Positions 63,883-64,000 of a stretch of 64,000 nt of DNA are shown here, piece after piece (the first letter of the stretch is position 1; every line of letters starts with the position of its first letter). A program made the translations under genes and the position numbers. Source of the DNA: Saposhnikovia divaricata (taxonomy: Eukaryota; Streptophyta; Magnoliopsida; Apiales; Apiaceae); the NCBI GenBank assembly GCA_036435485.1, contig CM071598.1:181422148-181486147 (forward strand), read 5' to 3'. The notes under the pieces were generated by a model. That model searched no databases, was not told the DNA's origin, and was given only the letters and a program-made list of their open reading frames with translations.

Positions 63883-64000
63883 GTCCAATCCCTCCAGGAA
63901 AATTACGCAAGTACTCATCTTCGTTCAAACATCTAACAGTATTGTCTGTGCTTAGAATCCACAAGGGTGCTCCACCTCGAGCCATTGTAACTAGCTCCTC
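63883..64000 (-). pseudogene. HD-ZIP IV pseudogene, exon part upstream of element E (runs off the window)
   Basis: - strand EELVTMARGGAPLWILSTDN, TVRCLNEDEYLRNFPGG and IGLK, the N-terminal START region. The exon continues to the right of the window, where zipper and homeodomain exons are expected. Confidence 0.88.

Larger units (their letters stand above)
52918..64000 (-). pseudogene. Disrupted class IV homeodomain-leucine zipper (HD-ZIP IV) gene, 3' half
   Basis: Eight readable segments on the - strand, from beyond the right edge to a stop at 52918-52920, spell the START and C-terminal HD-ZIP IV regions in order. This family (PDF2/ATML1/GL2 type) are epidermal transcription factors: homeodomain and zipper bind DNA (here off-window), START is a lipid-binding-like domain. 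Lesions: Copia element E inside the first visible exon; a TAA in that exon (58330 region); a one-base shift in the 57142-57328 exon; an expected exon (after DDPG..) not found between 56496 and 57141; element D inserted ~10-15 bases from a 3' splice site; a further frame disruption in the last exon (about 53095). Splice sites elsewhere are normal, so it was a functional gene before decay. Introns also hold a SINE. Confidence 0.88.

Overview
This is nuclear DNA of a flowering plant, most likely a eudicot with a repeat-rich genome. Two plant-type protein genes are present: an ESCRT-I VPS28 homologue and the 3' half of a class IV homeodomain-leucine zipper (HD-ZIP IV) gene. The LTR retrotransposons belong to plant lineages (Athila-like, Tat-like, Sirevirus-like and other Copia), and there are a plant-type LINE, a tRNA-derived SINE and small DNA transposons. 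I cannot fix the family or species. By my reading more than four fifths of the window is transposable-element sequence; only VPS28 (44921-45550) looks like an intact host gene.

Left part (1-30032) is one nested stack. An L1-type LINE on the + strand (14970-15287 and 28825-30032) was hit twice. Athila-like element B (6039-14969, - strand) lies at its left side and Sirevirus-like element C (15288-28824, + strand, target duplication GAATT) splits it. Element B was entered by a second Athila-like element A (949-6038, - strand) inside B's post-pol ORF, and A's gag ORF was entered by a CACTA transposon whose terminus is at 948. The missing left halves of B, A and the CACTA, and the 5' part of the LINE, must lie to the left of the window.

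Middle part (30033-44096): a 2.5-kb LTR element without coding capacity (G, 30377-32892, duplication TCTAC) carries an array of small covarying hairpins. Then come an Emigrant-like MITE (34003-34177), a decayed Tat-like Ty3 element with two non-coding tandem-repeat blocks (F, 34328-41984), and a hAT-like non-autonomous element (43321-44096) that carries a fragment of a leucine-rich-repeat receptor kinase gene.

Right part (44097-64000): VPS28 with a probable 5'-UTR intron; then a Copia element (H, 47606-52670, duplication AGTAG) with an uninterrupted gag-pol of 1306 codons and LTRs that differ only by a 45-bp duplication, the best candidate here for a recently active element. After it lies the HD-ZIP IV gene on the - strand (52918 to beyond 64000). 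It has been wrecked by a Copia insertion in an exon (E, 58351-63877, TTTCA), a gag-protease-only Copia derivative at a 3' splice site (D, 53299-56333, TTTAG), a SINE (56831-57041), two frameshifts, a stop codon and an apparently missing exon.

I do not see a new enzymatic or defence system. The least explained signals are non-coding: hairpin arrays in G and F, and palindromic motif arrays in the LTRs of B, C, E and H. Element ages below come from LTR differences counted by eye and are approximate.
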